Positions 44,761-58,134 of a DNA stretch of 64,000 nt are shown here, in pieces. The stretch lies in NCBI RefSeq assembly GCF_014529535.1, contig NW_023504022.1:8991028-9055027 (forward strand). The letters run 5' to 3'. The stretch is from Bradysia coprophila (Eukaryota; Arthropoda; Insecta; Diptera; Sciaridae). Position 1 is the stretch's first letter, and the number at the start of each line of letters is the position of its first letter. The translations under genes and the position numbers were made by a program. The notes under the pieces were generated by a model that was not told the origin of the DNA, ran no database searches, and worked only from the letters and a program-made list of their open reading frames with translations.

Positions 44761-46876
44761 CCTTGCACATCATCGATTCAAAGATTATGATAAACTGCGT
44801 AATTGTGATGCGATCCGTACTACAATTTAATTGAATTTTATAACCAAACTCAAGATGGTTCATTATTATGCGAAAACAATCCTTTGTGTCAACGACTTTA
44901 TTTTTCGCTTTAAATTATGCACCAACCGCTTATTTTGCAATACACGAAACGAAGCAAAAAAAAAAGACGAAACAAAACAAAAAAGGCGGTCGTCTTAACT
45001 GAGTCCAAAAAAACACACACAAAAACGAAGACATCTTACCGCATCTCTAATAGAATTTATAGTTTGGATTATTATTCATTCCCTATAATCTCTTAACATC
45101 CGAACCTTTTATGCCTCAAAATATATAGGTGCGCTCTCAAATATGTATAACGAGAAATGATCAAAAATATAACTCGAAATGTAGATAAAAGCAAAGAAGT
45201 AGAAGAAGACGACGAGAAAAAAAAATCGCGCGCGCACTATGAACCTGAAAACCGCTTTTCTTAGTATATACTTAATACGTCAGTATGTTTTGTTGTATAT
45301 ATGTGTTGCACAGTCCAAAACCATTCACCCATTCATGTGAAATATCAGACCGTACACAGAAGTTATACAGTCGATTGATGGCAACGGTTCTTAGTAGACA
45401 CACGATTGTGTGGCAGAGTGAATAAATTTGTCGTTAAAAGCTCGGAGTTTATATATAGTGAAACGAAAATAATAAAAAAAAAAGAAAAATTATTTTTCTC
45501 CATTAAATATGTGATGCAAGCACATTGTTTGTGGGTTTAATTGGTTTTTTTTTGCCTGAAAAATTATGAGATTAACTTTTCATGTTGCATCATTTTATGT
45601 ACGTACTCAGCTACAATGTTAGAGTGTAGTATGCACTTACCTTGTTCATGTTAAAGCAAAACGATTGAATGCACATGTTCAACTCTATTAAATCGATGAT
45701 TGGAATTGAATATACATTGACGATAGTATGTCTCCCAGTTTTTAGTGTATTGGGACAAGTGGATTATTATCGCGTTTTACATTTTTCATATTGAATTATT
45801 ACTTATATTTCTGTGCTATATCCGAAGTCGTTTACACAAGTGTTGAGGAGAATTAAAATAAGTTTGCTGAATGAAGTTTTATCGGAATTGCAAGAAATTG
45901 TAACAGTCATTGGCAACAAGCATAATATTCACTGCATAATATTCAGTGAAATTCCAAAGTCAATAATCAATCGAAATAATAAAAACATAAAAACGGTAAA
46001 AATTCAGCAAGATCCGTGCTCAGCAATCAACAGAAGATTATTCATATCGTCAGTTCGCTTTTTTGTTGGTAGGTGAAAATTTTACTGTTTTGTTTATTTT
46101 ATGTTTTCATTACTTATCGTACACAATAACAACGTGACGAAAATTTAAATCAGCACTCATACACACTGTACTTAGAGAGCCCCGAGTATTTAACGTACAT
46201 ATACATTGTAGCGAAAAATATCATCTCAATATTTTATGAAATAAAAAAAAAAATTGTGATGATTGATGTGTATATGATGATGATGACGGCTGACAAATTG
46301 TGTAAATATTAAAGGTTTCCAATGTTTATTGTGGTATGGAGTTTGTTTTGCCATACAATGGCCAAACTAATTTCTTTTTTGTCACATTGCTCGTAAATCG
46401 CAAGACTATTAATAATATTCTCTGGCGATTAACGATTTCTTGTTTTTATTGTATATTGAATCCGTATTGAATTCACGTTCAGCCGCAGGGTTCTTGTATT
46501 CCCTTGAGTGTAAGTCATGGGACATACAACAGAAAATGTTAGTCAGGCCATGGTTATAGAAGTATCTGATACAGTCGTCGAACGAACACTATACCAATTT
46601 TCACACGAAATAGTCTAGCGAATCGTAATGAAAATGGCTTCTAGACTACACCCAGCGGAGGTTTTATGGAAACATGATCAAAGACGTTAAAAGTATGTGC
46701 CTAACATTCCGATGAAGGATAGAAATCCTCAGGCCAAGTTCCAAAATGGGATGGTATCGGTTCACAATGTGGAGGTAGTTTTCCTTTTCTGCTCTTTCCA
46801 CCCGATATTACAGATAGATTGTATTGGTCGACTTTTCGTAACTATTTCAATAGTATTTTGATTTGTTACTTTGCAG
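44761..46876. other. Gene-poor, nothing supported
   Basis: Very AT-rich with A-tracts and scattered short frames. No exon or RNA gene supported. Confidence 0.45.
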
Positions 46877-47695
46877 AAACGGGACGTGTTACATCAACGA
46901 ATTATAAGAAAAATAAAATTTCATTAATTTAGGCAAGGTAAATATAGTGAGGAGGTAATGCCATTCAGACGCGCGGCCTAGCACATAAGTTCGATGCCAA
47001 TGACATCTTTTTTTAAAATGGTTGACTACGATTTAATTGTATTTCACAAAAATATTTTCGCTATCACACAACAGATGGCCCGACTTTCTATTCCATTTTT
47101 TGCTTTCAACGAATGGATGAGATGGCGTTTGTATCGAACTTTCGTGCCACCGCACATCTGATTCGGTTATATATGGCATTACCTCCTCCTTATATGTACT
47201 TTGATTTTGAAAGGGCATTTCTTACCAAGTTTTTTAACGTTGCAATTTGGCAACGGACTAAATGCAACACTGGAACTCACCCACAGCGCAAGGCTATTAG
47301 ACTTATATTTACCTTGAATTTAGGTCTTGTTTCGTTTTCTTGTGTGTTTTAAACTATAGATCATCTTCAAGTTACGGTACTTTCAAACGTAACCTCAGAT
47401 AATTTTCGTTAAATAAACCCAAAATTTTATGTCAAAAAGAAGCTGCCATTTGAGTACTAAATTTAAAACTCTGTGTAAAAAAAGAGAACGAACAATAATC
47501 GGCGGTTCAAAATCTTTCGTTCAAATGACATTATTTTTAACGTGGATGGCAGGTATTACGTGGAAGGCATTTTAAACGGCCTTGAAGTTGATCTATAAAA
47601 AAAACTTTCATTGATGTCGTCAGCCTATTTAAATCGGAGCCAAATCAATGAACTTCCATTTTTCTTATAATTCGACAATGTGACACGTCCCGTTT
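46877..47695. mobile_element. DNA element with 38-bp TIRs, 819 bp
   Basis: AAACGGGACGTGTTACAT, then GAATTATAAGAAAAAT at 46877-46914, is inverted at 47658-47695 with about four mismatches. Inside, GAGGAGGTAATGCCAT (46950) is echoed inverted as ATGGCATTACCTCCTCC (47173). No transposase frame and no clear target duplication. Confidence 0.65.
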
Positions 47696-50600
47696 TTACA
47701 TTTAACTATTCATTTGATTTTGACTTGTAGTGACACTTTATAGACAAACAGTATTCTATACTAAATGTCAAACTATTGAGAAGTTCAATCAGTCAAGGGA
47801 TCTGACCCACCCAGCAGGCGGAAACTAGTATAGTGATGAGTTGAACTTTTTCCCAGACGAATTCGCTGATACGGCTCGTTTTACTCAAACTATAATCGGC
47901 TTATCTCTTTGTCATACTATTTCTATATCGGAACTTCCAATATACAAATGAAATGTTTTGTTATGTGTTAGATTCGTTAGAGAATCGTACGAAATTCAAC
48001 TCAATTTGTAACTTAAGTAAATTGTAAACGTTTTAAAATTGGAATAGAAATAGAAGTAAAATGCAAATCTACTTTTTTTTTCATGCATGAAGCCAAGGTT
48101 GCAATAACTTGATAAATCGTGCGGAACGCATTTCGTATAATAAATTTTGCACTCTGATTTTGAGCACGGCATCATTATTTTTATGAATGCATATTTGATC
48201 ACTCAAAACTAGATTATCATATTAGGTTCATTCAATGTTACATTGAACGTTTTACATAGAACAATTTATTATCGAAATGTATATTGAGCTTCACACTGGA
48301 GCTGTTAGTTTTCTTAACGACGATACCGTCAACGTTTTCTCGAGCGAATCATAGAACAGCGACCCGTAGATTCGAATACTTTCTTGAGAGTACACACTTC
48401 TGACTTGACCAGACCCAAAGTGCGAAAAGCCATTCTGTACGAATTGTAATTTGGTTATTCGCATTGTGTGCCAATAGCCAAAGTATTATAACGAGACTAT
48501 TTGCACTCTCTGTGAATAGTCCTTAGCTTTGTGAAAATCTCGACCAACCATAAGATTCAAGCCACTTCCGAAGTACTACAAATCTTAACACTTCCAAATA
48601 AAGTGTGTTTCATGACAGAATGAATTGATAACAGTTAAACACGTACTGTGACTACTCACTTATTGAAATTCTTTTGTTAATCTAGTCTCTAGTGTCGCTA
48701 CTTGGTCGCTCATTTCCGACAGGCTATAAACAAAACGTTGTTCCTAACTCACCTCCGGCTGGTGCTGGAAACATCTCGTTTGCTAAAAAAAACCTCTTAG
48801 CATGCGTTACCACAGCCACAGCACATACATCGTTTGTACAAGGGCGTACTACTCGTCTTCACAGACATCACCTATTTTAGAACAGTCATATAATCTATTA
48901 CTTCATTTGATCTACGTATATTTCCACGTCAGAAAGCCTTTAATTTCATTCACTTTAACATACATTTTGAAATGTCGTCGTTGTTGCTAATAACTGCTGA
49001 CAGTATATAACTATTTAGCAATTGAATGGATGGTAGTAGATATCATCCGATCGAGTCGCATTCCAATGCAAAGCGTAAGCGTACCACTAAAATTAATTTT
49101 AGCAACCGAATAACACAAACTAAAACCGTGCGATTTGTGTATAGATAAGCACAAAATTATCATTATTTAAATACAACCAGTGTTTGTTTATCTTCCAACA
49201 TTACGCTTTTAAATGCCACCAGATAATCACTGTTAATAATTATTTAATTAATTTACCGATTCGTTTATGTTAAATACATGCAAACGAGTACGCTCATACT
49301 TGTATACAACATTCGCAATAATGGTGAATATAAACAGGAAATTTCTGTTAACGGAAGAAGGTCATACGTCGGCACAGAATAATAATTTGATAATTACTCA
49401 GTCTTGGTCCAGTCTTTCGTGAAAAGGAAGCCGAATCCTTTCGTAAATAAAAACTCATTGTCATAGGTCCAAAATGACTGTAAATGCTACTAATTGCTGA
49501 AACAAAAGGATTATTTTCGATTTTATTTCCTGCAGTAAAACAGATTCAATAAAATTCTCATAATTTCTTAGCACACCAAATCCCACTCTATATTTTTAAC
49601 GACCTGCCTCTATTAAATCACTGCTCAAATGTTATTACATAAAATTATCTCTCTTTTAATTGGATTTCCTTAAAATTCATTTATCATGGATAACGGACAA
49701 CGACTTGTTTATATGCTCTGAATATAAAATTAATGGTTCGCAAACAGAAAGCACAGAGCACAAAGCACAAAGCTGATGTATAAGAGAGCTAAAGAGCTAA
49801 AAGCATAAACAAGATTTTCCACAACCGGACCCAATATTAAATGGAAATTTTACGAGGAAATTTGTGCAACATTAATTATTTATGAAATCTAAGACGATTT
49901 TCGTGGCTGGATGTGTTTAATTTCGACGATATAATAACAATCAAAGGAAAAACTTTTGAGCTTTCAAAGCTCGCCGAGATTGATAAATGGAAATTTAATG
50001 TAAAAATAACGAGGACAGAGTCATGTCGTTTAAATGCAAATCTGAACATTTATTGGAAAAATTGCTTTGCATGAGATTGGAAAATTTGTACACCAATCCG
50101 CCAGCCAAAAGTCTTGCGATATAGAATAAGCGATTTAGTTCAAGGCTTTTGGAGGTGACATCTCGACTTTTGAACGAAATTTGTATGTTCGCACAATGTT
50201 GGCTAAAAATTCAAACAATGAAATCACACATTTTGCGATTAGAAACATTTCTATTTACTGTAATACACAACATTCTAATAAAAATGTTGACAGAAAAAAG
50301 GCAATATGACAATGATCTCATCTGTGGTTATTGTAGATGGTATAGAAGACAGGTAGATATCGTATAGACCAATCTTGTGTATGGCAAGGTGCTAATTTCT
50401 TCCAACATTTTGTATATATATTTGTATTTATGGTTAAATATTAACGACTTGCCAATTCGTTTATTCTTCTTTTTTGTTGTAATTCCATTTTTTATCGAAG
50501 AATAGACAAAGAGCTTCACGTCCAAGGTGTTCGCAATGACAAAGTAACGATTTTTCTGTTATAACAGCTGAAGCTCGCTTAAGCTTTTTTTTCAGACATT

Positions 50601-51949
50601 CGGAAATATTTGACTATTTGACTATATTAGAGACGGTTTCACAATGATTGATAGTTAACCCATTTTCAATTGTAGATTTACCCATGCCAAAACGGTGTTA
50701 GCAATTAATTTTGTCCGGAAATTTTGCACACGAAGTTTTACCAGTAAATTCATGTCAACATTTTGCAGAATTATATTTAAGTCAAGCTTTATCATCTGGA
50801 TGCATGCATTGTTCGTTTGAGTGGGAATGTCGTCGCTACTACAACGAGGATTATTGTAATAAACCTTTCCCCATGTCATTAAGAGCATGTAATCCAAGTG
50901 ATAATTGGTATTGGACAACGTAGGACAATTGTAAAGGGTGAGTGAAATGCTGAAATGCGTTACACTGTGGCGAGTGTCTTTCAAAAGGAAAAATTTTAAC
51001 TGAAAACATTTAATATGATGTGAAGGGTAACCGTACAAGAGTGAAGTACAACAGTGAAATGAAGATTGATTGACTCTGTTACCATTTTTTAAGAGATCAT
51101 AGTTGGTGTAGTTTGTTATAAAACCTTTTTTTTGTTAAAATTTCAATTCTCGCTTCGCTCTTGCAGGAATTCCACTTGGTAAACAATAACTATAAAAATC
51201 GGGTTAACTTATATGTGTCAATAGATGAACTCAGCTACGTTTCCTGTTTAACAGTCATCATTAATTTCCGTCTCCAGCACTCATTGCCTCGTAGTAACAC
51301 AATATGTGCAAACACACAACACACTTCAAAAAAACAACCTATTTTCAGTACTATGTTCGCATTCGCGACTTGTGTGTTGATTTTTCATTAAAAAAAGGGA
51401 TGTTCTACCATTCCCAAGCGTATTACTTTAGTTCACTCATCGTACGTTTAGTGTATCCTTGAGCGACATGTGTAGCGTGCACAATTTTTATTTAATTGTT
51501 TTCTAATCGAACCCATTGAACTTGATTAATTTAAATGTTATGGCATAGTTCACCTTGTACGAATTTATCTAACCGACATTATGCATCAACGAAGTTAATT
51601 TCTTTCTTTTCAATTGAGTTTTGTTTAATTAAACAGTCGGTTATTGGTTTGCCATTTTGAAAGAAAATGACATTACATAATCACCTTGTAGTACACACAC
51701 ATCACATTTTTATTGACAATTCGCTCTTTATTATTGCTGGTGTATTCAATCGTGAATTGTTAGACTTAGACGAAGTATTATATTGATTGCACTTTATGTA
51801 TATTGCGACTGGAAGCGTTTATTATATCTATACAATCCAAAACCAACATCAGCTCAATAAAGATAAGGAACATAAATTTAGAAACAAGCGAAAAGAAAAT
51901 CTCTCATCTATGATATGAAAGTTCTATCAAGAATTTAGTGGAACTCATT
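47696..51949. other. Gene-poor; one Cys-rich frame noted
   Basis: No accepted gene. Two hairpin-like words around 48460-48525 (ATTCGC...CAATAG, CTATTTGC...GAATAG) resemble the 43-bp array palindromes. A cysteine-rich frame at 50702-50923 is listed separately. Confidence 0.4.
50702..50923 (+). CDS. Candidate Cys-rich terminal exon, unrecognised
   Basis: An open frame following GTGTTAG (possible acceptor ending at 50701) and closing at TAG 50923 encodes about 73 residues with six cysteines (SCQHF, GCMHC, WECRRYY, DYCNK, RACNP) and ends NWYWTT. There is no in-frame ATG at its start, so it would be the last exon of a spliced gene. A frame at 50149-50340 ending ICGYCRWYRRQ before GTAGAT could splice to it in phase 0. 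No family recognised; it may be chance. Confidence 0.2.
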   Translation, partial: QLILSGNFAHEVLPVNSCQHFAELYLSQALSSGCMHCSFEWECRRYYNEDYCNKPFPMSLRACNPSDNWYWTT

Positions 51950-51951
51950 TA

Positions 51952-52812
51952 GGGTGGATCGATTTTAAAATTTTAGTTTTAATCCAATAAGAACATTGTG
52001 ATGAATCCATCTGATCATTTTTTCAAAAAAAATTTTTTTTATCATTTTGGGTTTTAATGGTGCTGTCCGAGTAATATTTTAGTAGAGAATTCGTGTAAGG
52101 TATTCTTCATACATTTATAATGCGGTGACCATTTCCGATGGATGCGATCATCTTGGTCATAATATGTCGAGAACGGTCCAAAGTGTATTTTAGTATAACA
52201 TAGGACGGGATGGCTCAGTGGTCACGTTTTAGTCTTCCACCAAAATGATCCGGGTTAGATTCCTGTGACAGACCATATGGATTTTATCTAGCGATTATAT
52301 CTCATTGGTAACGTCCTAAAGTTCACTCAAGCTTCATAATTTGGGTAATTGCGGTGTGTTCGGCGGCATGTGTTCATACATCTATCGTACATTTAGGCGA
52401 GATATCAATTAGTAGCACCTAACTTTCCTAACAGAGTGTATTTGCATTCTTCATGGTGCGGTTGCTTGGGAAGTCACGTTAAGCCGGTGACCAGACTGCA
52501 CTTGTTATTGGCCTGTTAGTGAGGCCTCTAAATAAATCAAATGAAATGTGAAGAAAAGCTTGTGAACTTTTTACGCCCTTTCGAAGTGAAATATCTGTTC
52601 CCAACGAGAAATTGCGCAACTAATCTCGAACAGAAGATGCATCATGACCTAGGTCAAATAAACCGTTATTCGATCCATAGCTTCAAGAATAATTCGAATG
52701 ATTTGAAAAACTTTTAGGAAGCATGCTTTTCGTTGATGTTTTATGCTATGGCAGCCCAATGACCTATGGAAGACTATGTGCTTTTTGCATTTTTTTTTAA
52801 ATCGATCCACCC
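51952..52812. mobile_element. TA-flanked DNA element, 18-bp TIRs
   Basis: GGGTGGATCGATTTTAAA at 51952 and TTTAAATCGATCCACCC ending at 52812 are inverted repeats flanked by TA on each side, as in Tc1/mariner insertions. A tRNA-derived SINE sits inside. No transposase frame. Confidence 0.75.
52203..52545 (+). mobile_element. tRNA-derived SINE
   Basis: A tRNA-like head with A box TGGCTCAGTGG (52211-52221) and B box GGTTAGATTCC (52253-52263) leads into a unique body (AAGTCACGTTAAGCCGGTGA near 52470) and an A-rich end (AAATAAATCAAATGAAAT). Nested in the TA-flanked element. Confidence 0.7.
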
Positions 52813-53790
52813 TAGTACCCGAAGTAACTTAATGTACTCTACCACCATCAGTCACTGCGACACAAGGTCCAATATCTAATGGCTGTCGATCATGAGGTTT
52901 CATATCATTTCTTTTTATTGAGGTATTGTTTGATGTATATCGCTACTGACCCCGAATGCTAATGTGACGATGGTGTCATTTATAAATAAATAAATTGAGT
53001 AAATCCCTTAAGAGCCATTTTTATGACACAAAAAAAGGGTTTCCAGTCTTATCATATATATGTGAAAGCATTCGACCATCCACTCACGCAGACAAATTTA
53101 ACAAATCAAATCTTTCCAAAGAGAAAGTCTTTGGTCTTTTGTATTATATTTATACCCTTTCGTTACAAGCAGATTACAGTAACGTTGTGTTAATGTTATG
53201 ACAATGAAACGACCATAAAAGAAAGGGTTTTTATATCGGAAAAACTTTTATTTTGTGCTATAGCTCGACGAATAACAACAACGGCAACGAAAACTGTTCA
53301 TGCTTAAGGGATATATATGTTTAAATGATGTGTCGTTTTGATAATAAAAAAAAGATTTCCAGCTAAATTTATCACTCAGTTATGGGCGTACTCAATTATT
53401 TCTATTTTAAACCGGTGAAAAGGCCAAATTGTTCGATTTATGGAAATGTAAAAGAGTCTTGTCATTTTGCTGTGAATAGCATTCAAATAAGTTATGATTG
53501 GTTGTAATTCCAACAAACATAAATGGACTTTTATATAGAACAGGAACACTTTGGTCAACATAATTATGAGAATACGACAAGTGAAGATCTTTGTTTTTTG
53601 ACACACTTGACAATCCATAAGATATTACGGGACAGGCCACTTTCAGTTTTATAGTAATTTGATTATACCAATTTGAAACATTATCCGAATTAAAGTTAAT
53701 CAAAAACTTATTTCCGTTAACATTCAAATTAAAACCAAGGTAAATCTAATAGATTTCCGTAGATTTTTAATTTTACGGTAAGGCTTGATT
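52813..53790. other. Gene-poor, nothing supported
   Basis: Two overlapping minus-strand frames (53376-53727) have no recognisable domain. Confidence 0.4.
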
Positions 53791-53892
53791 GCCACTTATC
53801 AAAAAAGTACTCCGTGTGAGAGACAAAATTTTTAATTTTTGCTCTGTCAAGAGAAGCTTGCTCTCTCACGGAGTACCTTCTGTTGAGTGGAA
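53791..53892. repeat. Short foldback, about 100 bp
   Basis: CCACTTATCAAAAAAGTACTCCGTGTGAGAG pairs imperfectly with CTCTCTCACGGAGTACCTTCTGTTGAGTGG. Confidence 0.6.
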
Positions 53893-54269
53893 AGCATACT
53901 TAGCCTCTTACAGACGGCAAGCATTTGACCATTACTATTATCTGGTCTTCCATCGATCAAAGTAATAAGGTTAATTTCAAATCTTGTACTTCAATTTTTT
54001 TAACATGTATTTTACTGTATAAAGAACCATATTATTAATTTGTTGATTTCAAATCTTGTACTTCTATTTTTTAACATGCATTTTACTATATAAATATATC
54101 GATAACGGTCATCTGTCAGATGAATAACAGATGATAGATTAAATAATAAGAATTTAAAAACTTTTACAGAGAAAAACAAGGAATAATTTGAAGAAGAAAA
54201 ATTACTGGGAAATGAGAATTGTTATAGGTAAATTCAAATATTATGAAAAGTAGCTTTCGTGAAAATGTA

Positions 54270-54640
54270 TCAAGTCATTTTCCGGAGAGATTCACGCATG
54301 ACTAGGGATAAAATGATGAAAAGTAGAGTTTTCGTGTGAATTTTGTTGATCAGAGGCGAAGCAGAGGTCAATAATAATAAACACACGAAACAAGACTTTT
54401 CTTTTTTATTCCGAGTTATGTAATGGATTTTACATGCTACATGCGTCGAAAGCCGTACTTTTCATGTTTCAAGCACTTCTTTCGAAGCCCGCAGCATGTA
54501 AAATCAATTACATAACTCGGTATAAAAATGAAAAGTCTCGTTTTCGTGTGTTTATTGTCCTCGGCTTCTCCTCGGATCAACAAAATTCACACGAAAACTC
54601 TTCTTTTCATCATTTTATCCCTAGTTATGTAATAGTTATT
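54270..54640. mobile_element. Foldback element, copy 1
   Basis: Arms are inverted: CATGACTAGGGATAAAATGATGAAAAG (54297) against CTTTTCATCATTTTATCCCTAGTTATG (54602), then GTGTGAATTTTGTTGATC against GATCAACAAAATTCACAC, and CCGAGTTATGTAAT against ATTACATAACTCGG. The centre is near 54455. Confidence 0.8.
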
Positions 54641-54642
54641 TA

Positions 54643-54766
54643 TCTACCAAGGTAGGTATGATGGTATTTTTTCGCACTAGATGTCGATTGTCGACCCGAG
54701 GCGAAGCCGAGGTCGACAAGACGTCGTGTGCGAAAAAATACCGGCATACCTACCGTGGTAGATACA
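54643..54766. repeat. Adjacent palindrome CTACC...GGTAG
   Basis: CTACCAAGGTAGGTATG..GGTATTTTTTCGCAC..GATGTCGATTGTCGACC pairs with GGTCGACAAGACGTCGTGTGCGAAAAAATACC..CATACCTACCGTGGTAG. It abuts the foldback at 54270. Confidence 0.8.
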
Positions 54767-54969
54767 ACGTTTTTCGCAATTTCGGGCCATAATCATCTTT
54801 CCTATGCAAAACATGTCCTACATTTTGTTCCATTTTTTTTTATTTAGAAATTCATAAGGCTGCATTATAATACACATTGCAATGTGATGTAAAGAGACGC
54901 GTTGAATGAAATCGAGTAGTCAATGCTTAGTATATACACTTCAACAATACGTTCGGTATAATTGTGTAT

Positions 54970-55045
54970 TGCCGAATGGCTATAGTCGCTGCTTTGTGTT
55001 CAAAAACCTTTTGGTGTCGGGGGTTCGATTTCTGGTCAATGCAAG
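54970..55045 (+). repeat. tRNA-like SINE head
   Basis: GCCGAATGGCTATAGTCGC resembles an A box and GGGTTCGATTTCTGG (55021-55035) a B box at tRNA spacing. The acceptor stem does not close, so it is a SINE head rather than a tRNA gene. Confidence 0.45.
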
Positions 55046-55199
55046 ATTTTTATTTATAAAAATTTAGCCTTCGTTGAAGGTAATAGGTTCTTTAGCGTGC
55101 GAAAAAAAGTTTATATCGCACTGTGTCCGGGAATACAGTGAAATAAATACCTTCAAAACGACATTAAATGGATGCATGGAAAGGTGATGATTATGGACC

Positions 55200-55612
55200 G
55201 GAATTGCGAAAAATACTATTACATGCTGAGGACGTCGAAAGTAGGGCTTGAAACATGAAAAGTACGGTTTTCGACGCATGTACCATATAAAATACTATTA
55301 CATGCTTTTGTTTTCCGTAGGGTCGAAAGTGGCTTATTACATACCAACGGAAAACAAAAAATTTGGTCTAGGTTTCAAAAGCATGTAAATCCACTACGTA
55401 ACTCGGGATAAAAATGTAAAGTCTCGTTTTTGTATGTTGCTTGAACTCGGCCACGCTTTTTTTTTGAATTATCACTCAAAAATAATAAATAAATTGGCGT
55501 GGAATACAAAAATGTTAGTAGAAACACTTTATCAAACGAGGAACGCGGATCAACAAAATTCACACGATGACTCTACTTTTCATCTTATTTCCGTAGTCAT
55601 GTAACATTTATT
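55200..55612. mobile_element. Foldback element, copy 2 (diverged)
   Basis: Shares GAAACATGAAAAGTACGGTTTTCGACGCATGTA, TAACTCGGGATAAAAATG, GATCAACAAAATTCACACGA and CTTTTCATC words with copy 1 at 54270-54640, with an extra hairpin around CATGCTTTTGTTTTCCGTAG near 55292. Confidence 0.65.
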
Positions 55613-58080
55613 TACGTTTGTACCCTTGGAATTAGGAGAAAGATAAACTGCATATTGTTGGTTGCATACTTGCACTAATAGTCGAGAGAATATTGAAGAA
55701 TCTTATGATAACATCATGATTTAGATAAGAAATTGTTATAAATTTTGAAATAACCCATCTATTGGAATAAAACACTTCGCTCCCTGCAGCCCCACACGAC
55801 GAGTCATGAGTGCTAACGCTCATTTCCCGAGGGTGCACTGAGGAAAATAACTAACGTAATTGTTTGGAACATTTTGTTTTGCTATGAGTGATTGCAGCCC
55901 TTGCCTTCGGCATCTGATGAGTTGGGAATATCTTCACAGCGATTCTAAACACGACAACGACAAACATCGTTTATAAAAGATTCTTTCCTAAGAAAGTCTT
56001 CGTGTTAAGCCGATTTGAAATTGACGTGTCTATTGTCTGATCCATATAACAAAAAAAATAATTCTGTTTTTTAGTTACTCTTTGTAATACATCGTGTTGG
56101 ACGTTGAAAAATACTGTGTCTCATCGGAATACAGTAACCACAACATATTAATAAAAGTAAATGAAATTTCAATGTAACCAATAAACACAGCACAATAATG
56201 TTGTGTTTAACTTTTAAGTTATCATTCATCAGCAACAAAGAAGATTACTTCCATTAAGAAGCTCAAGGATAGAAAATAAAAATAATTTTTTTGATAAAAG
56301 TTATTTTCAAGACATTTTTTCAAGCAATTATTTGTGAACAATTGTTCGTCTCTTATGATGTGTACCTGATGATTTCAAATCCGTTCTGAGTGCTACATAG
56401 AAAACCTTAACTTTAACATGATTTTCTTATTGAATTTCCTTTCTCCCGTCAATTTATTTAAATAATTTTTTCAGCGAACAATTCAATTATACGCAGTTCT
56501 AAATAAAAACAACTTCCTCTCCAAAACAGTTTCCCTTAAGCCCACGCAAACCAAAAATAAGTCAATTTTTATTTCTTGAAATTGGCTGTGTGGAAATGAG
56601 CATTGTCGGTCGTTTACACCTTCCCCGAGCACCATTATTACCGTTTTATTTGCGAGGTAAACGCTTTCCGAAAATAGATTTTTATGAGACCATTATGTTA
56701 TAAATTGCTTTCGATATTTTCTAGCCGAGATGAGAGGTGGAATTTTCAACTGAAGAACACAAATCAATAATTACAGAAAATTCAATCTTTTTCAATGTTT
56801 TGCTACATTTTCCATTCAATGGCGCATTAATGTACTGCAAATGGAGATTTATTTGTTTTCACAACGCTCCGGCTAATGAGTCTGTTGTGAAAACTATTTT
56901 ATTATTCATTCGGTAATGTGTTTGTTTTGCGGTAAATTACATATTGCATGGGCATTAACCGGCTTTGTTTGAACTACGTTCTGTTGATAAAATGATCCGT
57001 CGAAGAAAGAAAATTAAAATTTATGCAAAGTTCACAGCAAATCATAATTTAATGAATTTATTCTGCGAGGGGACCATAATACATCGTTACGAGTCAATTC
57101 AAATGAAATAAATAAACAACCAGACCGTTCGAACTGTGTGTATTATCCAAAGTTCTAAGTATAACGGGGTCGTATCCTATCTCTTCGTCTGCATATTTTC
57201 TCTCATTGCATATTCCAATCACTTCTCGAGTGTACGATCCATGAATGCCATGATCTTTGTACTTTTCAACAACACATTATTCATTATCAATTGCTGCTAA
57301 AACGCAATATATTTCCATATCAATCTTCTTCGTTTGGCGTCAATATTTCGTACACCCATATTTCTGCCCTAATCATAAAACTATCACGTATCGATAGGCT
57401 CAGTCCAAGTGTTTACAATCACACGTAAATGAAATTAAATTCTTATCTAACGAAGGTGTAATTTTATTGTTATAGCTTATCTAATCTGACCAAACAAATT
57501 AATGAATCAGAAATTCGGAAATTTCATTTTATGCATCTAGCCCAATTTTACCTTATCTTCAATATACGTCAGTTAATATGCACTGATTAATATGAGCGAA
57601 ATAGAAATTTTCTTTCGAAGAAGAGCGAAGGAATCATATCCTAACGTCGTAACCACTAAAAACACGAATTAACGAATTTAGTAGAACTTTTCATCACCGA
57701 TTTGATCCGAGAGAAAATTAAATATGTCCTACGACGTTTTGCGTTAAAATGCAGTTCAAATATACCATTTCTCACAGTGGTACTGTTACAATTCTCTAAG
57801 AACGTTCATCAACATATTATAACCATGTTTCCTTCTGAAATCTTCTACTTCACAATGTTTATTTTTCATTTTGTTTTGCCACAAAAACGAACAGTAGCTA
57901 GGATTCATCGCTTTACTAGACTGTGTACTATTTCGTTTTAACTGACCAGTGTCAAACAATTCTGGATGTTGGCTTATCCTTGTATCCTTGTATGCTGGAT
58001 GTGTTGTACAAATAGGTAGCAACTCAACATTACCGTCGAAACACTGAAAACATGTTCCTATTAAACGCACTTCAATCTTC
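55613..58080. other. Gene-poor, nothing supported
   Basis: AT-rich; opposite-strand frames at 57702-58082 overlap one another and show no domain. Confidence 0.4.
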
Positions 58081-58134
58081 AATCAAGGGCGAGATGTCAT
58101 TAACCAATTTTCTCCACGAAACAAATAGTTGTTT

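Noticed and set aside
52203..52275. Functional tRNA gene
   Set aside because: A and B boxes are present but the acceptor and anticodon stems do not pair, and a SINE body follows.
54970..55045. Functional tRNA gene
   Set aside because: Promoter boxes only; no closing acceptor stem.
57702..58082. Opposing frames of 79 and 98 codons
   Set aside because: No motif, no splice sites consistent with neighbours, and AT-rich composition that yields such frames by chance.
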